Of a DNA stretch of 5,434 nucleotides, positions 4,570-5,434 are shown one piece after another. Source of the DNA: JBARKJ01 sp049801375 (lineage in GTDB: Bacteria; Nitrospirota; JACRHJ01); the NCBI GenBank assembly GCA_049801375.1, contig JBARKJ010000098.1, positions 1 to 5,434 on the forward strand. Direction: 5' to 3'. Each line of letters opens with the position of its first letter. The first letter of the stretch is position 1. The notes under the pieces were generated by a model. The model made no database searches, was not told where the DNA came from, and saw only the letters and a list, made by a program, of their open reading frames with translations. The translations under genes were made by a program, and so were the position numbers.

Positions 4570-5434
4570 TTGAAAATAAAAGACCTCTTCACTGACCGTA
4601 CTCACGACTGCGGAAGCCTAAAAGCGCAGGACGCAGGAAAAGAGGTGGTCCTTGCTGGCTGGGTGGAAACCCGGCGCGACCACGGCGGGCTTATATTCAT
4701 AGACCTCCGGGACAGGGCGGGCATTACGCAGATCGCGTTCAGTGCAGATACGAATCAAGCCGCGATTGCAATTGCCGATAAGGTCAGGTCTGAATATGTT
4801 ATTGCGGTAAAAGGCAAAGTTTTTCTGCGACCGGAAGGGACGGCGAATTCGGACCTTGCTACGGGCGAAATTGAAGTTTATATAAGTGAAATTGAGATAT
4901 TAAATACATCGAAGACTCCCCCGTTCCCTCTGACCGACGACACGGACGCCTCCGAGGCGCTCAAGCTTAAGTACCGCTACCTGGACCTCAGGCGCAGGCC
5001 GCTTCAGAAGGCGCTGATGACGCGCCACGGGATATGCGCGACGGTCCGGCGTTTTTTGGATAAAGAGGCATTTATAGATGTCGAGACTCCGATGCTCACC
5101 AAGAGCACCCCGGAAGGCGCGCGCGACTATCTTGTCCCGTCCCGCGTGAACGTCGGCAAGTTCTACGCGCTGCCGCAGTCGCCCCAGCTCTTCAAACAGA
5201 TACTGATGGTGTCCGGCTTCGAGAAATATTACCAGATAGTGAAGTGCTTCCGCGACGAGGACCTGCGTGCGGACCGCCAGCCGGAGTTCACCCAGATAGA
5301 TATGGAGATGTCGTTCATCAATGAAGAAAATATATATTCGCTCATCGAACGAATGATGGGGGAGATATTCCGAGAGATAAAAGGCGTCGATCTGCCGGTC
5401 CCGTTCCCTAGGATGAGTTATGCGGACGCGATGG
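4570..5434 (+). CDS. aspS: aspartyl-tRNA synthetase, N-terminal half (3' end outside window)
   Basis: Class II synthetase that charges tRNA-Asp. 288 codons are present with no stop; bacterial AspRS is usually near 590 residues, so about half is missing, including motif 3. An OB-fold anticodon-binding domain covers about 1-105 (LAGWVETRRDHGGLIFIDLRD at 28-48, then RSEYVIAVKGKV). The catalytic core follows: LKLKYRYLDLRR; motif 1 around FIDVETPMLTKSTPEGARDYLVPSR (168-192); QSPQLFKQ (203-210); motif 2 FRDEDLRADRQPEFTQIDMEMSF (227-249). These mark it as the bacterial type. The start is TTG, with AGGAG 6 bases upstream. It follows rluB by 79 bases that contain the palindrome at 4495-4552, so it may be in the same operon or have its own promoter; no clear promoter boxes are seen in the gap. 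H38 and G90 hint at a non-discriminating enzyme (see findings). Codons for residues 58-117 are AT-richer than the rest. Confidence 0.97.
   Translation, partial: MKIKDLFTDRTHDCGSLKAQDAGKEVVLAGWVETRRDHGGLIFIDLRDRAGITQIAFSADTNQAAIAIADKVRSEYVIAVKGKVFLRPEGTANSDLATGEIEVYISEIEILNTSKTPPFPLTDDTDASEALKLKYRYLDLRRRPLQKALMTRHGICATVRRFLDKEAFIDVETPMLTKSTPEGARDYLVPSRVNVGKFYALPQSPQLFKQILMVSGFEKYYQIVKCFRDEDLRADRQPEFTQIDMEMSFINEENIYSLIERMMGEIFREIKGVDLPVPFPRMSYADAM

Noticed and set aside
1..5434. CRISPR arrays, transposases, integrases, tRNA or rRNA genes, toxin-antitoxin or defence systems
   Set aside because: No regularly spaced repeats, no recombinase motifs, no tRNA-like cloverleaf seen by eye, and all substantial coding space is assigned to housekeeping families plus one DUF2795-like gene.

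Overview
This window is an ordinary bacterial housekeeping region. It carries parts or all of six protein genes, all in the standard genetic code, in GC-rich DNA with AT-rich intergenic signals. The protein families are tyrosyl-tRNA synthetase, a short-type isocitrate dehydrogenase, IMP dehydrogenase, an RluB-type pseudouridine synthase and a bacterial-type aspartyl-tRNA synthetase, plus a small DUF2795-like protein. Together with Shine-Dalgarno sites and sigma70-like promoters they point to a free-living Gram-negative bacterium. A deltaproteobacterial (Desulfobacterota) or Nitrospirota-like source is my guess; the sequence does not settle the phylum.

Layout. (1) 1-401, plus strand: the C-terminal end of tyrS, whose catalytic part lies outside the window. 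(2) 424-453: a hairpin with T-rich tracts on both sides, lying between convergent tyrS and icd. (3) 485-1567, minus strand: a complete isocitrate dehydrogenase gene. (4) 1568-1797: a divergent promoter region with a near-consensus promoter for icd on the minus strand and an extended -10 promoter for the next gene on the plus strand. Each promoter contains a TCCCG...CGGGA dyad. (5) 1798-2043, plus strand: an 81-residue DUF2795-like protein that stands alone between its own promoter and a very strong terminator. (6) 2104-2234: the guaB leader. (7) 2235-3698 and 3708-4490, plus strand: guaB and an rluB-like gene separated by only 9 bases, probably one transcript. (8) 4495-4552: a GC-rich nested palindrome resembling dispersed TTCCCG...CGGGAATGAC intergenic repeats. 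(9) 4570 to the window end, plus strand: aspS, starting with TTG and running off the edge.

Function. guaB makes XMP for GTP synthesis, rluB modifies ribosomal RNA, and tyrS and aspS charge tRNAs, so most of the window serves translation and nucleotide supply. icd is a TCA-cycle gene with its own promoter. The DUF2795-like gene is the only one of unknown function. Its isolated, strongly signalled unit and the dyads it shares with the icd promoter are the most interesting features. I found no CRISPR array, transposase, integrase, tRNA, rRNA or clearly novel multi-gene system.
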